Source: Prescottella equi
Lineage (GTDB): Bacteria; Actinomycetota; Actinomycetes; Mycobacteriales; Mycobacteriaceae
Length of the DNA: 64,000 nt
Direction: 5' to 3'
Assembly (NCBI RefSeq): GCF_002094305.1
Contig: NZ_LWTX01000004.1
Location: 124,001-188,000 of the forward strand
This document shows positions 19,980 through 29,852 of the stretch, one piece after another. Position 1 is the stretch's first letter, and the number at the start of each line of letters is the position of its first letter. The notes under the pieces are model-generated. The model searched no databases, was not told the origin of the DNA, and saw only the letters and a program-made list of their open reading frames with translations. Position numbers and translations under genes: made by a program.

Positions 19980-20660
19980 TTAGGAATCCAGGTCTCGAGC
20001 TTGACCAACTGTGGGCGTCGGGGAGAGCGGGGTGCGGGCGTCGACGAACAGGCCCAGCATCCCCACTGCGATGCAGATGCCCGACACCACCAGCAGTCGC
20101 GGATCGGTCTCCCCGGTCAATGCGTCGCCGAGAAGCACCACGCCCACCGTGCCGGGCAGAATCCCGGCCACCGTGGCGAGCGTGTAGGGCAGCACCCGGA
20201 CGGAGGAGACGCCGCAGCAGTAGTTCACCACCGAGAACGGGATCATCGCGATCAGGCGCATGGAGCCGACGGCCAGCCAGCCGCGCCGCTCGAGCCGGGC
20301 GTCCACCGAGCGGACTGCGGGATGGGTCAGATGCGCGGCGACGGCGTCTCGGCCGATCGCGCGCACGATCAACAGGGCGAGGACCGCGCTGATCGTCGTG
20401 GCCGCCATCGTCACCGCGATGCCGGTAGCCGCACCGAACAGCACACCGGCGCTGACCGTGAACAGCGTCCGCGGGACGGGCGCGATCGTCACCACGACGT
20501 GAACCAACAGGAACACCAGAGGGAACAGCGGTCCCACCGATTCCGCCCACGACCGAATCTGCTCGATCGACGGGTGCGGGACCATCGCCGCGGCGACGAA
20601 CAACACCGCCAATCCGACGAGCGCGCCGAGCACACGGGGATCCCTCAGTCGCGCAATCAC
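19980..20660 (-). CDS. TVP38/TMEM64 (DedA-like) membrane protein
   Basis: The 226-residue protein has about six hydrophobic segments. The family signature runs through the middle: PVPRTLFTVSAGVLFG (about 61-76), then a re-entrant region and the basic loop RLERRGWLAV, then RLIAMIPFSVVNYCCG (about 130-145). This corresponds to Rv1491c. DedA/TVP38 relatives are linked to lipid-carrier or phospholipid translocation. ATG 20660 is used. It is followed at the 3' side by the SatD promoter region and is preceded by the hotdog gene with 38 bases between. Confidence 0.88.
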   Translation of the reverse strand: MIARLRDPRVLGALVGLAVLFVAAAMVPHPSIEQIRSWAESVGPLFPLVFLLVHVVVTIAPVPRTLFTVSAGVLFGAATGIAVTMAATTISAVLALLIVRAIGRDAVAAHLTHPAVRSVDARLERRGWLAVGSMRLIAMIPFSVVNYCCGVSSVRVLPYTLATVAGILPGTVGVVLLGDALTGETDPRLLVVSGICIAVGMLGLFVDARTPLSPTPTVGQARDLDS

Positions 20661-20698
20661 AATCGTTCAGACTACCTGCGAGGCCGGTGCCGACGCGG

Positions 20699-21520
20699 CT
20701 ACCGGCTGGGGCGCCGGCACGTGACGGTGGCAACGGCACACTCCCGGCCGTCGCTGCCGGTGCTCGTGACACGTGCGACCGCAACCGACCGGCCGGCGCG
20801 CACGACCTCCGCGGTGAACGTGACATCGGCGTCGACGGGGGCGGGGCGGAAGAAGTTGATGCGCATGGATGCGGTGTACATGGGTGCGTCCGGCCTGCTC
20901 AGGGCGGCGGCGCCGACCAGATCGACGGCACAGGCCTGGATGCCGCCGTGCATGACGCCGAGCTTGTTGGCCAGGGCCGGGTTCGCGGGTACGACGAGGC
21001 GCGCGCCCGCGTCGTGGTCCTCGAACCGCGCACCGATCCGCGTCAGTGAGGACACGGAGGCGTCCGGAATCGAGCCGGGTGCGGACGAGGGACGCACGAC
21101 ACTCATGCTGCGATCGGCGTTGCCGTCGACGAAGTTGCCCCACGCGGTCGCGGTGGCGAGCAGCGTCCCGGCCCCGTCCCGAAGTTCGGTCGAAGCGATA
21201 CCGCCGTCGGCGGTGATCGCGACGGCGCGACCGTCGGCTACCACTTCGGGACCGACCCAACCGGTCGGTGTGACGAAATCCACGGACAGATCGGCGGTCA
21301 CGACGCCGGCACGGTCCCCGCGCCGGTCCCAGAGCGTGAAGCCGAGGATGTCGTCGATCAGAATGCCCAGCGTGGCGGTGGGGGAGGCGCCGTGCGCGGC
21401 GTGCCCGTCGATGTCCATCGTGAGGCGGTTGACCCCGTCGAGTCGCTGCGGGCGACTCATTCGGAAAAGCCGCTGGGGGGTGATCGAGACACCTTCTTCC
21501 AGCACGTTCGCAACGCTCAT
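20699..21520 (-). CDS. Double-hotdog thioesterase-like protein (PaaI type)
   Basis: The 273-residue protein contains two hotdog domains in tandem. The first has HGASPTATLGILIDDILG at about 43-60. The second has KLGVMHGGIQACAVDLVGA at about 187-205, where MHGG is the PaaI-type acyl-CoA thioesterase motif. The first copy lacks the HGG triplet, so only the second is likely to be catalytic. The substrate is unknown. It is divergent from mutA and in line with the TVP38 gene. Confidence 0.8.
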   Translation of the reverse strand: MSVANVLEEGVSITPQRLFRMSRPQRLDGVNRLTMDIDGHAAHGASPTATLGILIDDILGFTLWDRRGDRAGVVTADLSVDFVTPTGWVGPEVVADGRAVAITADGGIASTELRDGAGTLLATATAWGNFVDGNADRSMSVVRPSSAPGSIPDASVSSLTRIGARFEDHDAGARLVVPANPALANKLGVMHGGIQACAVDLVGAAALSRPDAPMYTASMRINFFRPAPVDADVTFTAEVVRAGRSVAVARVTSTGSDGRECAVATVTCRRPSR

Positions 21521-21607
21521 GAAAAGAGGCTAGCGAACCGTGGGTGGCCTGACGTCGGGAGCCGGACCGGTGCGGTTAGCATCACAGGTCGAGGGGACGA
21601 GAATCGT

Positions 21608-21639
21608 CCGATTTGTTTGCCCGATTGTTTGTCCGATTG
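21608..21639 (+). repeat. Iterated CCGATTG motif before mutA
   Basis: CCGATTTGTTTG (21608-21619), CCGATTGTTTG (21621-21631) and CCGATTG (21633-21639) form a run of two and a half near-identical 11-12-base units. They lie 52-83 bases before the mutA start and about 90-120 bases from the divergent hotdog gene start. Spacing of about one helical turn suggests a phased binding site for a regulator, though slippage-derived repetition without function is possible. Confidence 0.45.
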
Positions 21640-21690
21640 GAAGACCGCTCGCACGAGCGATCATGCACGAGAGTGAGAGGGAGCCGCCCC

Positions 21691-23604
21691 GTGTCACCAG
21701 CTTCACAAGCCGAGGACGCCGCGCGCGCCTACTCGGAATGGCAGCAGGCCGTCGCCGGCGTGCTTGCCAAGTCGCGTCGAGTCGACGCCGCCGAGCTGGG
21801 CCCGGAGCCGCAGAAGCTTCTCGATACCACCACGTACGACGGCGTGACCGTATCGCCGCTGTACTCCGGTCGCGACGAGCTTCCCGAGGCACCGCTGCCC
21901 GGTCAGTTCCCGTTCGTCCGTGGCGCCGACGCGAGCCGTGACGTCAACTCCGGCTGGCTCGTCAACGCCCGCTTCGGGCAGGACACCCAGGACGCCGCCG
22001 CGGTCAACCGCACCGTCCTCGACGGTCTGGAGAACGGCGTCAGCGCGCTCACCCTGTCGGTCGGTGGCAAGAACCTGCCGGTCGCCGAACTCGAGGCCGC
22101 GCTGGCCGGTGTGCTGCTCGACCTCGCCCCGTTGACCCTCGACGCCGGCGCGGACGTCGCCGCCGCCGCGCAGCAGCTCTACTCGCTGCTCGACGCGCGC
22201 GCCGCTGCCGGTGACGGCGTCTCCGACCGGGCGCAGGTCCGCATCGGCCTCGCTGCCTCGCCGCTGACCGACGCCTTCTCGGGCGCCTCCGGTGTGGAGC
22301 TGGACGACGCCGTCGCGCTCGCCACGGCCGCCGCGGCCCGTACCGAGACGGTCCGCGCCCTCATGGTGGACGGCACCGACTTCCATAACGCCGGTGCCGG
22401 TGACGCCGAGGAACTCGGCGCCGCGATCGCCGCCGGTGTCGAGTACCTGCGCGCGCTCACCGCGCAGGGCCTGACCATCTCGGAGGCCCTGGGCCAGCTC
22501 GAGTTCCGTCTCGCCGCGACCGACGACCAGTTCCAGACCCTCGCGAAGTTCCGGGCCGGCCGCCAGGTGTGGGCGCGCGTCGCGCAGGTGTGCGGCGCCT
22601 CCGAGTTCGGTGGCGCAGTGCAGCACGCGGTCACCTCCGCCGCGATGATGTCGCAGCGTGACCCGTGGGTGAACATGCTCCGCACCACGCTCGCCGCGTT
22701 CGGTGCGGGTGTCGGCGGCGCCGACTCGGTGACGGTGCTGCCGTTCGACGTCGCGCTGCCCGCGGGCGCTGCGGGAGTGTCCAAGTCGTTCTCCGAGCGC
22801 ATCGCGCGCAACACCCAACTGCTGCTGCTCGAGGAGTCCCACCTCGGCCGCGTCCTCGATCCGGGTGCCGGCTCGTGGTACGTCGAGCAGCTCACCGAAG
22901 AGATCGCGGCGAAGGCGTGGGAGTTCTTCCAGCAGATCGAGGCCGCCGGTGGCTACCGCGCCGCGCTCGCCGCCGGTGTCGTCGCCGACCGGATCGCCGC
23001 CACGAAGGCCGCCCGAGACGCCGACATCGCGCATCGCCGGACCGCTGTCACCGGCATCAACGAGTTCCCGAACCTGAGCGAGGCGCCGCTGCCCGCGGGG
23101 GCCGCCGAGGCCGGAGCCGCCGTCTCCGGCACTCCCGTCGCCCGTTACGCGTCGGCGTTCGAGGCGCTGCGCGACCGTTCGGATGCCTACCTGGCCGCGA
23201 ACGGGGCTCGCCCGCAGGTGCTTCTGGCGCCGCTGGGCTCGGTCGCCGAACACAACGTGCGCACCACGTTCGCCGCGAACCTGCTCGCCTCCGGCGGCAT
23301 CGAGGCCGTCAACCCGGGCCCGCTGGATCCGGCGGACGGCGGCATCGCCACGGCTGTCAAGGAGTCGGGTACGAAGATCGCGGTGCTGTGCGGCACCGAC
23401 AAGCGTTACGGCGAGCAGGGCGCGGCGGCCGTCACGGCACTCCGCGAAGCCGGTATCGAGCAGGTTCTGCTGGCGGGGCCCGAGAAGATCTTTGCCGACG
23501 TCGAGGACGGCGCCGCGCGTCCCGACGGATTCCTCACCGCCCGCATCGACGCAGTCGCGGCACTGACCGAACTGCTCGGCGCGATCGCCGGTGACAACGA
23601 GTGA
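21691..23604 (+). CDS. mutA: Methylmalonyl-CoA mutase small subunit MutA
   Basis: This is the non-catalytic subunit of adenosylcobalamin-dependent methylmalonyl-CoA mutase, which links propionyl-CoA breakdown to succinyl-CoA. The 637-residue protein has the mutase barrel domain (about 60-480) and a C-terminal Rossmann-like domain that lacks the DxHxxG cobalamin motif, as expected for the small subunit. GTG 21691 is chosen because GAGAGGGAG precedes it by 7 bases; the frame is open further up to 21613. It overlaps mutB by 4 bases (GTGA). Confidence 0.94.
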   Translation: MSPASQAEDAARAYSEWQQAVAGVLAKSRRVDAAELGPEPQKLLDTTTYDGVTVSPLYSGRDELPEAPLPGQFPFVRGADASRDVNSGWLVNARFGQDTQDAAAVNRTVLDGLENGVSALTLSVGGKNLPVAELEAALAGVLLDLAPLTLDAGADVAAAAQQLYSLLDARAAAGDGVSDRAQVRIGLAASPLTDAFSGASGVELDDAVALATAAAARTETVRALMVDGTDFHNAGAGDAEELGAAIAAGVEYLRALTAQGLTISEALGQLEFRLAATDDQFQTLAKFRAGRQVWARVAQVCGASEFGGAVQHAVTSAAMMSQRDPWVNMLRTTLAAFGAGVGGADSVTVLPFDVALPAGAAGVSKSFSERIARNTQLLLLEESHLGRVLDPGAGSWYVEQLTEEIAAKAWEFFQQIEAAGGYRAALAAGVVADRIAATKAARDADIAHRRTAVTGINEFPNLSEAPLPAGAAEAGAAVSGTPVARYASAFEALRDRSDAYLAANGARPQVLLAPLGSVAEHNVRTTFAANLLASGGIEAVNPGPLDPADGGIATAVKESGTKIAVLCGTDKRYGEQGAAAVTALREAGIEQVLLAGPEKIFADVEDGAARPDGFLTARIDAVAALTELLGAIAGDNE

Positions 23605-25880
23605 GTGGGAGCACCGAAGTGACAACGAACGAGGTCAAGCACCTCATCGGCAGCTTTGCCGACGTCGCCTTGACGGACCCGGACTTCCCGCAGCCGCCTG
23701 CCCCCACCGCGGAGCAGGCCGATGCGCTGGTCGAGAACCTCGCGGCCGCGAACGGCTACACCGCCGAGCAGGTCGTGTGGTCGACGCCCGAGGGTATCGA
23801 CGTCAAGCCCGTCTACACCAAGGCCGACCGGGACGCCGCCGAGGCGGCCGGCTACCCGCTCGACAGCTATCCGGGCGCGGCCCCGTTCCTGCGCGGCCCG
23901 TACCCGACGATGTACGTCAACCAGCCGTGGACCATCCGTCAGTACGCGGGCTTCTCCACCGCGGCCGAGTCCAACGCGTTCTACCGCCGCAACCTCGCGT
24001 CCGGTCAGAAGGGCCTGTCGGTCGCGTTCGACCTGGCGACTCACCGCGGATACGACTCCGATCACCCGCGCGTGCAGGGTGACGTCGGCATGGCCGGTGT
24101 CGCGATCGACTCGATCCTCGACATGCGTCAGCTGTTCGACGGCATCGACCTGTCGCAGGTGTCGGTGTCGATGACCATGAACGGCGCCGTGCTGCCGATC
24201 CTGGCGCTGTACGTCGTGGCCGCGGAGGAGCAGGGCGTCGCTCCCGAGCAGCTGGCCGGAACCATTCAGAACGACATTCTGAAGGAGTTCATGGTCCGCA
24301 ACACCTACATCTACCCGCCGAAGCCGTCGATGCGGATCATCTCCGACATCTTCGCGTACACGTCGGCGAAGATGCCGAAGTTCAACTCGATCTCCATCTC
24401 GGGCTACCACATCCAGGAGGCTGGTGCGACCGCCGACCTGGAGCTGGCGTACACGCTCGCCGACGGCATCGAGTACATCCGCGCCGGTCTCGACGCGGGC
24501 ATGGACATCGACAAGTTCGCGCCGCGGCTGTCGTTCTTCTGGGCGATCGGCATGAACTTCTTCATGGAGGTCGCCAAGCTCCGCGCCGGGCGTCTGCTGT
24601 GGGCGGAGCTCGTCGAGAAGTTCGCGCCGAAGAACGCCAAGTCGCTGTCGCTGCGTACCCACTCGCAGACCTCCGGCTGGTCGCTCACCGCGCAGGACGT
24701 GTTCAACAACGTCGGCCGCACGTGTGTCGAGGCGATGGCCGCGACGCAGGGCCACACGCAGTCGCTGCACACCAACGCGCTCGACGAGGCGATCGCGCTG
24801 CCGACCGACTTCTCGGCCCGCATCGCCCGCAACACTCAGCTGCTGATCCAGCAGGAGTCGAACACGGTCCGGCCGATCGACCCGTGGGGCGGCTCGCACT
24901 ATGTCGAGTGGCTCACCAACGAGCTCGCGAACCGTGCCCGCGCGCACATCGCCGAGGTCGAGGAGGCCGGCGGCATGGCGCAGGCCATCGGTGAGGGCAT
25001 CCCGAAGCTCCGCATCGAGGAGGCCGCGGCTCGCACCCAGGCCCGTATCGACTCCGGCCGGCAGCCGCTGATCGGCGTCAACAAGTACGTGCCGGACGAG
25101 CCGGACAGCATCGAGGTTCTCAAGGTCGACAACACCAAGGTGCGCGCCGAGCAGATCGCGAAGCTGCAGCAGTTGCGCGCCGAGCGCGACGAGGCCGCCA
25201 CCCAGGCGGCGCTGGCCGAGCTGACCCGCGCCGCGGCCTCGAACGAGGGCGGCATGGAGAACAACCTGCTGGCCCTCGCCATCGACGCTGCGCGTGCGAA
25301 GGCGACCGGCGGCGAGATCTCGGACGCGCTCGAGAAGGTGTACGGGCGCCATCAGGCCGAGATCCGGACCATCAGTGGTGTGTACCGGGACGAGGCAGGC
25401 AAGGTGAGCAACATCTCGAACGCAATCGCACTGGTCGAGAAGTTCGCCGAGGAGGAGGGACGCCGTCCCCGCATCCTCGTCGCGAAGATGGGCCAGGACG
25501 GTCACGACCGCGGCCAGAAGGTGATCTCCACCGGCTTCGCGGACCTCGGCTTCGACGTCGACGTGGGACCGCTGTTCCAGACCCCCGAGGAGGTCGCCCA
25601 GCAGGCGGCCGACGCCGACGTCCACATCGTCGGCGTGTCCTCCCTCGCCGCAGGTCACCTCACGCTGGTGCCGGCGCTGCGGGAGGCGCTCGCCGCGGCG
25701 GGCCGCCCCGACATCATGGTCGTGGTCGGCGGCGTCATCCCGCCGGGTGACTTCGAGGAGCTGTACCAGGCCGGTGCCGCGGCGATCTTCCCGCCCGGCA
25801 CGGTCCTCGCGGACGCGGCGATCGGTCTGCTGCAGAAGCTGTCGGAGCAGTTGGGACACGATCCGATTGCCGCCGACTAA
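23601..25880 (+). CDS. mutB: Methylmalonyl-CoA mutase large subunit MutB
   Basis: This is the catalytic subunit that isomerises (R)-methylmalonyl-CoA to succinyl-CoA. The 759-residue protein has the substrate barrel (about 60-560), with the active-site region [17 protein letters not shown] near residue 100, and a C-terminal B12-binding domain. The axial histidine is H635 in QDGHDRG. The following [10 protein letters not shown] segment completes the cobalamin site. Its last 14 bases overlap the meaB start. Length and order match MutB/Rv1493. Confidence 0.96.
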   Translation: MSGSTEVTTNEVKHLIGSFADVALTDPDFPQPPAPTAEQADALVENLAAANGYTAEQVVWSTPEGIDVKPVYTKADRDAAEAAGYPLDSYPGAAPFLRGPYPTMYVNQPWTIRQYAGFSTAAESNAFYRRNLASGQKGLSVAFDLATHRGYDSDHPRVQGDVGMAGVAIDSILDMRQLFDGIDLSQVSVSMTMNGAVLPILALYVVAAEEQGVAPEQLAGTIQNDILKEFMVRNTYIYPPKPSMRIISDIFAYTSAKMPKFNSISISGYHIQEAGATADLELAYTLADGIEYIRAGLDAGMDIDKFAPRLSFFWAIGMNFFMEVAKLRAGRLLWAELVEKFAPKNAKSLSLRTHSQTSGWSLTAQDVFNNVGRTCVEAMAATQGHTQSLHTNALDEAIALPTDFSARIARNTQLLIQQESNTVRPIDPWGGSHYVEWLTNELANRARAHIAEVEEAGGMAQAIGEGIPKLRIEEAAARTQARIDSGRQPLIGVNKYVPDEPDSIEVLKVDNTKVRAEQIAKLQQLRAERDEAATQAALAELTRAAASNEGGMENNLLALAIDAARAKATGGEISDALEKVYGRHQAEIRTISGVYRDEAGKVSNISNAIALVEKFAEEEGRRPRILVAKMGQDGHDRGQKVISTGFADLGFDVDVGPLFQTPEEVAQQAADADVHIVGVSSLAAGHLTLVPALREALAAAGRPDIMVVVGGVIPPGDFEELYQAGAAAIFPPGTVLADAAIGLLQKLSEQLGHDPIAAD

Positions 25881-26868
25881 CCGTCCGCCGCTCGATCTGG
25901 CTGCGCTCGGTGACGCGGTCCTCGAGGGCCGGCGAAGTGATGTGTCCAAGGCGATCACGCTCGTCGAGTCCACCCGGGCCGATCACCGGGAGCAGGCGCA
26001 GCAGTTGCTGCTGCGCCTGCTCCCGCACGCCGGAAGCGCGATCCGCGTAGGCATCACGGGTGTGCCCGGCGTCGGCAAGTCGACGACCATCGAAGCCCTC
26101 GGGATGCACCTGATCTCGTTGGGCCACAAGGTCGCCGTCCTCGCGGTCGATCCGTCCTCGACCCGCACCGGTGGCTCGATCCTCGGCGACAAGACCCGGA
26201 TGCAGAACCTGTCGGTGGAACCGAACGCCTTCATCCGGCCGTCCCCGACGTCGGGCACGCTCGGCGGCGTCGCGAAGGCGACCCGCGAGACGATGGTGCT
26301 CCTCGAGGCCGCCGGCTACGACGTGATCCTCGTCGAGACGGTCGGCGTCGGGCAGTCGGAGGTGACGGTCGCCAACATGGTCGACACGTTCACCTTCCTC
26401 ACCCTCGCCCGCACCGGTGACCAGTTGCAGGGCATCAAGAAAGGTGTCCTCGAACTCGCCGACATCGTCAGCGTCAACAAGGCCGACGGCAAGCACGAGA
26501 CCGAGGCGCGCGTCGCGGCCCGCGAGCTGAGCGGTGCTCTGCGGTTGATCTACCCGCACGACGCGCTGTGGAAGCCGCCCGTGCTCACGATGAGCGCGCT
26601 CGAGAACATCGGTGTCGACAAGTTCTGGGGCGAAGTGCTCCGGCATCGGCAGGTCCTCGGTGATGCGGGCGAACTCGAACGCAAGCGGCAGAAGCAGCAG
26701 GTGGACTGGACGTGGTCGATGGTGCACGACCAGTTGTTGCGTCGCCTCGACTCGAACGAGCGCGTCCGGAAGATCCGCAGTGAGGTCGAGGACCAGGTTC
26801 GGGAGGGCTCGCTCACTGCGGCACTGGCGGCGAACCGGATCCTCGACGCGTTCGACGGCGCCGAATAG
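25867..26868 (+). CDS. meaB: MeaB G-protein chaperone of methylmalonyl-CoA mutase
   Basis: This P-loop GTPase (ArgK/MeaB family) protects and reloads the cobalamin of MutAB. The 333-residue protein has Walker [10 protein letters not shown] at about residues 65-73, the family motif [18 protein letters not shown], the switch ETVGVGQSE and base-recognition NKAD. TTG 25867 is the best start: it gives the usual length and an N-terminus ([13 protein letters not shown]) typical of the family. The next candidate, GTG 25942, would remove that helix. The start overlaps mutB by 14 bases. The mazEF4 pair that separates the genes in M. tuberculosis is absent. Confidence 0.92.
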   Translation: MPPTNRPPLDLAALGDAVLEGRRSDVSKAITLVESTRADHREQAQQLLLRLLPHAGSAIRVGITGVPGVGKSTTIEALGMHLISLGHKVAVLAVDPSSTRTGGSILGDKTRMQNLSVEPNAFIRPSPTSGTLGGVAKATRETMVLLEAAGYDVILVETVGVGQSEVTVANMVDTFTFLTLARTGDQLQGIKKGVLELADIVSVNKADGKHETEARVAARELSGALRLIYPHDALWKPPVLTMSALENIGVDKFWGEVLRHRQVLGDAGELERKRQKQQVDWTWSMVHDQLLRRLDSNERVRKIRSEVEDQVREGSLTAALAANRILDAFDGAE

Positions 26869-26886
26869 CGCAGTCTCGCAGCAGGC

Positions 26887-26932
26887 ACGACGCGAGGGCC
26901 CCGCACCGTACGGTGCGGGGCCCTCGCGTCGT
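26887..26932. terminator. 46-base perfect palindrome, bidirectional terminator
   Basis: Two arms of 22 bases (26887-26908 and 26911-26932) are exactly complementary around a central TA; each arm contains GCGAGGGCCCCGCACC or its complement. It lies 18 bases after the meaB stop and 7 bases before the stop of the convergent VOC gene, so it serves as a shared terminator for both. The minimal loop also gives cruciform potential. Confidence 0.85.
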
Positions 26933-26939
26933 TCGGCTC

Positions 26940-27377
26940 TCAGATGTCCGTCGTCAACCGCACCCGTCCGTCGGCGTCGACGCTCCAGCCCGGGTTGTGG
27001 CAGATCTCCCAGATCACGCCGTTCGGATCGGCGAAATGCCCGTGATAGCCGCCGAACGCGGCCTGCTGCGGATGCTTGACCAGCGCGGCGCCCGCCCGCA
27101 CCGCAGCGGCGACCAGGGCGTCGACTGCCTCGGCGCTGTCGACGTTGTGGGAGAAGGTAATTCCCGACGTCGCGACGTGTGTGCCGGGCCGTCCGATGTC
27201 CTCACGGAACTTCTCGGCATCGAACAGGCCCAACACCGTGCCGGGCGCAGTCTGGAAGAAGATGATCTCCCCGGGCACGTCGAGTAGGGCTTCCCACCCG
27301 AGCCCGCCGCAGTAGAACGCGCGCGCTGCATCGAGATCCGGCGTCGCAAGCGTCACGAAGTGGATGTGCTGGTCCAT
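26940..27377 (-). CDS. VOC-superfamily (glyoxalase/bleomycin-resistance fold) protein
   Basis: The 145-residue protein has two beta-alpha-beta-beta-beta modules. The first opens HFVTLATPDLDAARAFYCGGLGW; a middle ITFSHNVDS strand follows, and it ends with GYHGHFADPNGVIWEICHNP. Candidate metal ligands are the N-terminal His, His in FSHNV, and Glu in WEICH. The substrate is not predictable. ATG 27377 gives a complete VOC domain; the open frame upstream is not conserved-looking. It converges on meaB across the palindromic terminator. Confidence 0.82.
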   Translation of the reverse strand: MDQHIHFVTLATPDLDAARAFYCGGLGWEALLDVPGEIIFFQTAPGTVLGLFDAEKFREDIGRPGTHVATSGITFSHNVDSAEAVDALVAAAVRAGAALVKHPQQAAFGGYHGHFADPNGVIWEICHNPGWSVDADGRVRLTTDI

Positions 27378-27444
27378 GCTCGGCAGTCTCGCACCGTTCC
27401 CTGCGGTGTGCAGGAAACAGCGGAAACCCCCGGAACCCCGGAAA

Positions 27445-27473
27445 CCCCCGTGCCCTGAGTGCGGGCACGGGGG
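27445..27473 (-). terminator. Hairpin after TetR gene
   Basis: CCCCCGTGCCC (27445-27455) pairs perfectly with GGGCACGGGGG (27463-27473) around a 7-base loop. It lies 12 bases after the stop of the TetR gene on its strand. Just beyond it, positions 27419-27449 hold three near-copies of CGGAAACCCCC in tandem, which may be slippage debris. Confidence 0.65.
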
Positions 27474-27484
27474 ACTGAATGGAT

Positions 27485-28156
27485 TCAGGCCTCGGGGTCC
27501 GATGCCTGGGGATCCGCCTCGGCAGGCGGGGTCCACCGTGCCGCACGAATCGCCGAGAGTTCCGCGGCGTCCTCGGTGGTGGCGATCGCGGGAAGTAGGT
27601 ACTCCCACATGTCGTCGACGCGTTGCTCGATGTCGGCGCGCAGCGTGAGGACCTGCGACACGAGTTGCACGCCGGTGAACGACCCGATCACGAACCGCGC
27701 GAGGGAAGCTGGATCGACGGTGCTCGTGATCTCACCCAGCTCGATTCCGTGCTCGACGATCTGCTGCGCATTCGCGATCCACTCGACGTAGGGCTGGGCA
27801 GGTTCACTCGAACCACCGAACTCGAGGGTGAGCCGCATGCCGGCGCGCACGACCGGATCGTGAATGATCTGGCGCGCCATTTCGTGGCACAGCATCACGA
27901 GTTGCCGCAGCGGGCTCGCACCCGTCTCGGTCACCGCGCGAACCGATTCGATCGATGTACGGTGTTGCTCCTCGATGACGACGCGAGCCAGCTCGTCCTT
28001 CGAGCGGAAGTGGAAATAGAGCGCGCCCTTGGTTGTTCCCGAACCGTCGACGATGTCGCCGAGGCTCGCTCCTTCGAATCCGGATTGCTCGAACATTCGA
28101 GCCGCACCGGTGATGATCTGCTGCCGTGTTGCCACGGCGCGTGCCTGTCGTGCCAC
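27485..28156 (-). CDS. TetR-family regulator, ScbR-like
   Basis: The 223-residue protein has an N-terminal TetR HTH (about 10-55) with GASLGDIVDGSGTTKGALY and FHFRSKDELA, the pattern of gamma-butyrolactone-receptor-type (ScbR/CprB) regulators, though many such proteins have other ligands. GTG 28156 is preferred because GGCGG lies 5 bases before it. A purported earlier ATG at 28207 lacks such a site. An inverted repeat upstream (28236-28261) may be its operator. The regulated genes are not evident; nucleoside hydrolase and OsmC genes lie upstream on the same strand. Confidence 0.8.
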   Translation of the reverse strand: MARQARAVATRQQIITGAARMFEQSGFEGASLGDIVDGSGTTKGALYFHFRSKDELARVVIEEQHRTSIESVRAVTETGASPLRQLVMLCHEMARQIIHDPVVRAGMRLTLEFGGSSEPAQPYVEWIANAQQIVEHGIELGEITSTVDPASLARFVIGSFTGVQLVSQVLTLRADIEQRVDDMWEYLLPAIATTEDAAELSAIRAARWTPPAEADPQASDPEA

Positions 28157-28235
28157 GTGTACCGCCTTTTTTCCCGACTGAACAACCTGTCTGGCCGTAG
28201 CCGGCATGCCGACTGGACGCCCATCCAGATCACGA

Positions 28236-28261
28236 AACGGTACCAGTGTCGAGCTACCGTT
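28236..28261. promoter_or_regulatory. Inverted repeat upstream of TetR gene
   Basis: AACGGTA (28236-28242) and TACCGTT (28255-28261) are separated by 12 bases. The repeat lies 80-105 bases before the TetR start and touches the last codons of the nucleoside hydrolase gene. It could be a TetR-type operator. It does not match the butyrolactone-receptor box as I remember it. Confidence 0.35.
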
Positions 28262-29312
28262 CGGTTCGCTCCGATTGCTGTCCGAAGGGCCGCGCGAAGG
28301 CGGCCAGCCGGGTGATCAGGTCTTCGAGAAAAACGGACTCATCGGTATCCCACGCAATCCGGGCATTGGGTGATCTTCCCCACAGTCCGTGACGATCGGC
28401 GACCGTCTGTCCTCGCGTGATCCGCCCCTCGGTTTCGACATCGACAGTGGCGGCTCGGTAGGTGGCGATCGACGGATCGAGGGCGACCGCCGCCGCGAAG
28501 GGATCGTGCAGATGCGCGATGAACCCTTGCGCATGGTCGCGGTGGAACTCGAAGTAGAAGCGCACCGCGTCGCAGACGTGCCGGACCAGGGGGTTCGATG
28601 CAGCGGACCGGAGTCCGGGCGGGTCGGTCGGCTCGATGTCCTCGATCGGGGCGCTGCCGGCGAGTTCCGCGAACCGTCGAACGTGGTCCGGGGTCAGCAC
28701 GATCCGCTCGGTCAGGTTGAGCCCGCAGACGATGGGCGCCCGCTCGGGCGGGACGGCGGAGAACGCCGCGAACACCTCTGCCGCGGCCTCGGGGTCGACG
28801 GAGATGTTCCATTCGGCGACGGGTGTGGTGTTCCCGGGATACTCGAAGGCGCCGCCCATCACGACCAGCCCCCTCAGCCGATGGGGGAGTTCGGGGTCCG
28901 CGCGGATCGCGAGCGCCAGGTTCGTCAACGGACCGGTCACGAGGCCGACCAGTTCACCGGGCCGCTCGCGCGTGAGCTCCACCCAGGCGTCGGCTGCAGA
29001 ACGCCCGGACGGGCGCAGTTCGGGGGCGGGCAGCTCGGCGTATCCGATGCCTTGCGGCCCGTGGGTGTCCTCGGTGGTGCGCAGCGGGACGGACAGTGGT
29101 CCGTCGGCGCCCACGGCGACCTCGATGCCGGTGCGCCCGCACAGCTCCAGCCACGCCAGATTGTTGGCGGCGACCTGCGCGGTGGGTACGTTGCCGGCGG
29201 TCGAGAGAACCGCGACGATGTCCGCGTCCTCGCGGGCGAGCAGGTACAACAGGGCGATCGAGTCGTCGATTCCGGTGTCCACGTCGACGATGAGCGAGGT
29301 GCGGTCGATCAT
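28254..29312 (-). CDS. Inosine/uridine-preferring nucleoside hydrolase
   Basis: The enzyme cleaves the N-glycosidic bond of ribonucleosides. The 352-residue protein carries the Ca-binding signature DVDTGIDDSIALLYL at about residues 9-23, the middle motifs LVTGPLTNLALAI and VVMGGAF with AEWNISVDPEAA, and the late HDPFAAAVAL motif containing the last calcium-ligand Asp. All key residues are present, so it should be active. It starts in an ATGA overlap with the OsmC gene. Salvage of nucleosides is the likely role. Confidence 0.9.
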   Translation of the reverse strand: MIDRTSLIVDVDTGIDDSIALLYLLAREDADIVAVLSTAGNVPTAQVAANNLAWLELCGRTGIEVAVGADGPLSVPLRTTEDTHGPQGIGYAELPAPELRPSGRSAADAWVELTRERPGELVGLVTGPLTNLALAIRADPELPHRLRGLVVMGGAFEYPGNTTPVAEWNISVDPEAAAEVFAAFSAVPPERAPIVCGLNLTERIVLTPDHVRRFAELAGSAPIEDIEPTDPPGLRSAASNPLVRHVCDAVRFYFEFHRDHAQGFIAHLHDPFAAAVALDPSIATYRAATVDVETEGRITRGQTVADRHGLWGRSPNARIAWDTDESVFLEDLITRLAAFARPFGQQSERTER

Positions 29313-29788
29313 CGCGGACCGCCGTCTGCGGTGACCGTGGAGCGGTGCCCGACGGCGAAGTTCACCGAACGAGCGATGAAACACATGTCGTGTGCGTCGG
29401 CATGCAAGCGCTCGGCACGCGCGACCATCGACGGCTCGGCCACCACCACCTGCGGTGCCAGCACCACCTCCGAGAACTGGCCGGAGCCATCGGGGTTCGT
29501 TTCCATTTGGCCGGTGGGGTGGTCGGTGTACCGCGTGACGACGATGCCGGCGTTTGCGGCCAGCCCGAGATACCAGAGCATGTGGCACTGGGACAGCGCA
29601 GCGACCAACAGTTCCTCGGGATTCCACGCTTCCGGAACGCCTCGGAACGCGGCATCCGCGCTTCCCGCCAGCGTCGGTTTTCCTGGAGCCGACACCGTGT
29701 GTTCGCGGTCGTACTCGCGGTAGCCGCTCGTTCCGGAACCGCGGTTCCCGGTCCACTCGACTTCGAGGCTGTAGGTGTGGTCGGCCAT
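29309..29788 (-). CDS. OsmC-family peroxiredoxin-like protein
   Basis: The 159-residue protein has the OsmC fold with two redox cysteines: one in LSQCHMLWYL (about residue 67) and one in HDMCFIARS (about residue 134). Such proteins reduce organic hydroperoxides with thiol reductants. ATG 29788 is used. It overlaps the nucleoside hydrolase by 4 bases and so leads a two-gene operon. The functional link between these two is unclear. Confidence 0.85.
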   Translation of the reverse strand: MADHTYSLEVEWTGNRGSGTSGYREYDREHTVSAPGKPTLAGSADAAFRGVPEAWNPEELLVAALSQCHMLWYLGLAANAGIVVTRYTDHPTGQMETNPDGSGQFSEVVLAPQVVVAEPSMVARAERLHADAHDMCFIARSVNFAVGHRSTVTADGGPR

Positions 29789-29852
29789 GCAAGCATCATG
29801 GCTCGAGCCGGGGTTCGGCGGCGCCGCGGCGTCCCGGTCCTACCATGTGACG

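Noticed and set aside
21521-21690. Cobalamin riboswitch before mutA
   Set aside because: No B12-box-like sequence was found in the 170-base region.
23406-25973. Long open frame antisense to mutB (and a similar one antisense to mutA)
   Set aside because: Both are compositional shadows of the real mutase genes, with repetitive Arg/Gly/Val/Leu products and no motif.
27419-27449. CGGAAACCCCC repeats as CRISPR or iteron array
   Set aside because: Units are contiguous, only 10-11 bases long and few; they lie beside a terminator and look like slippage.
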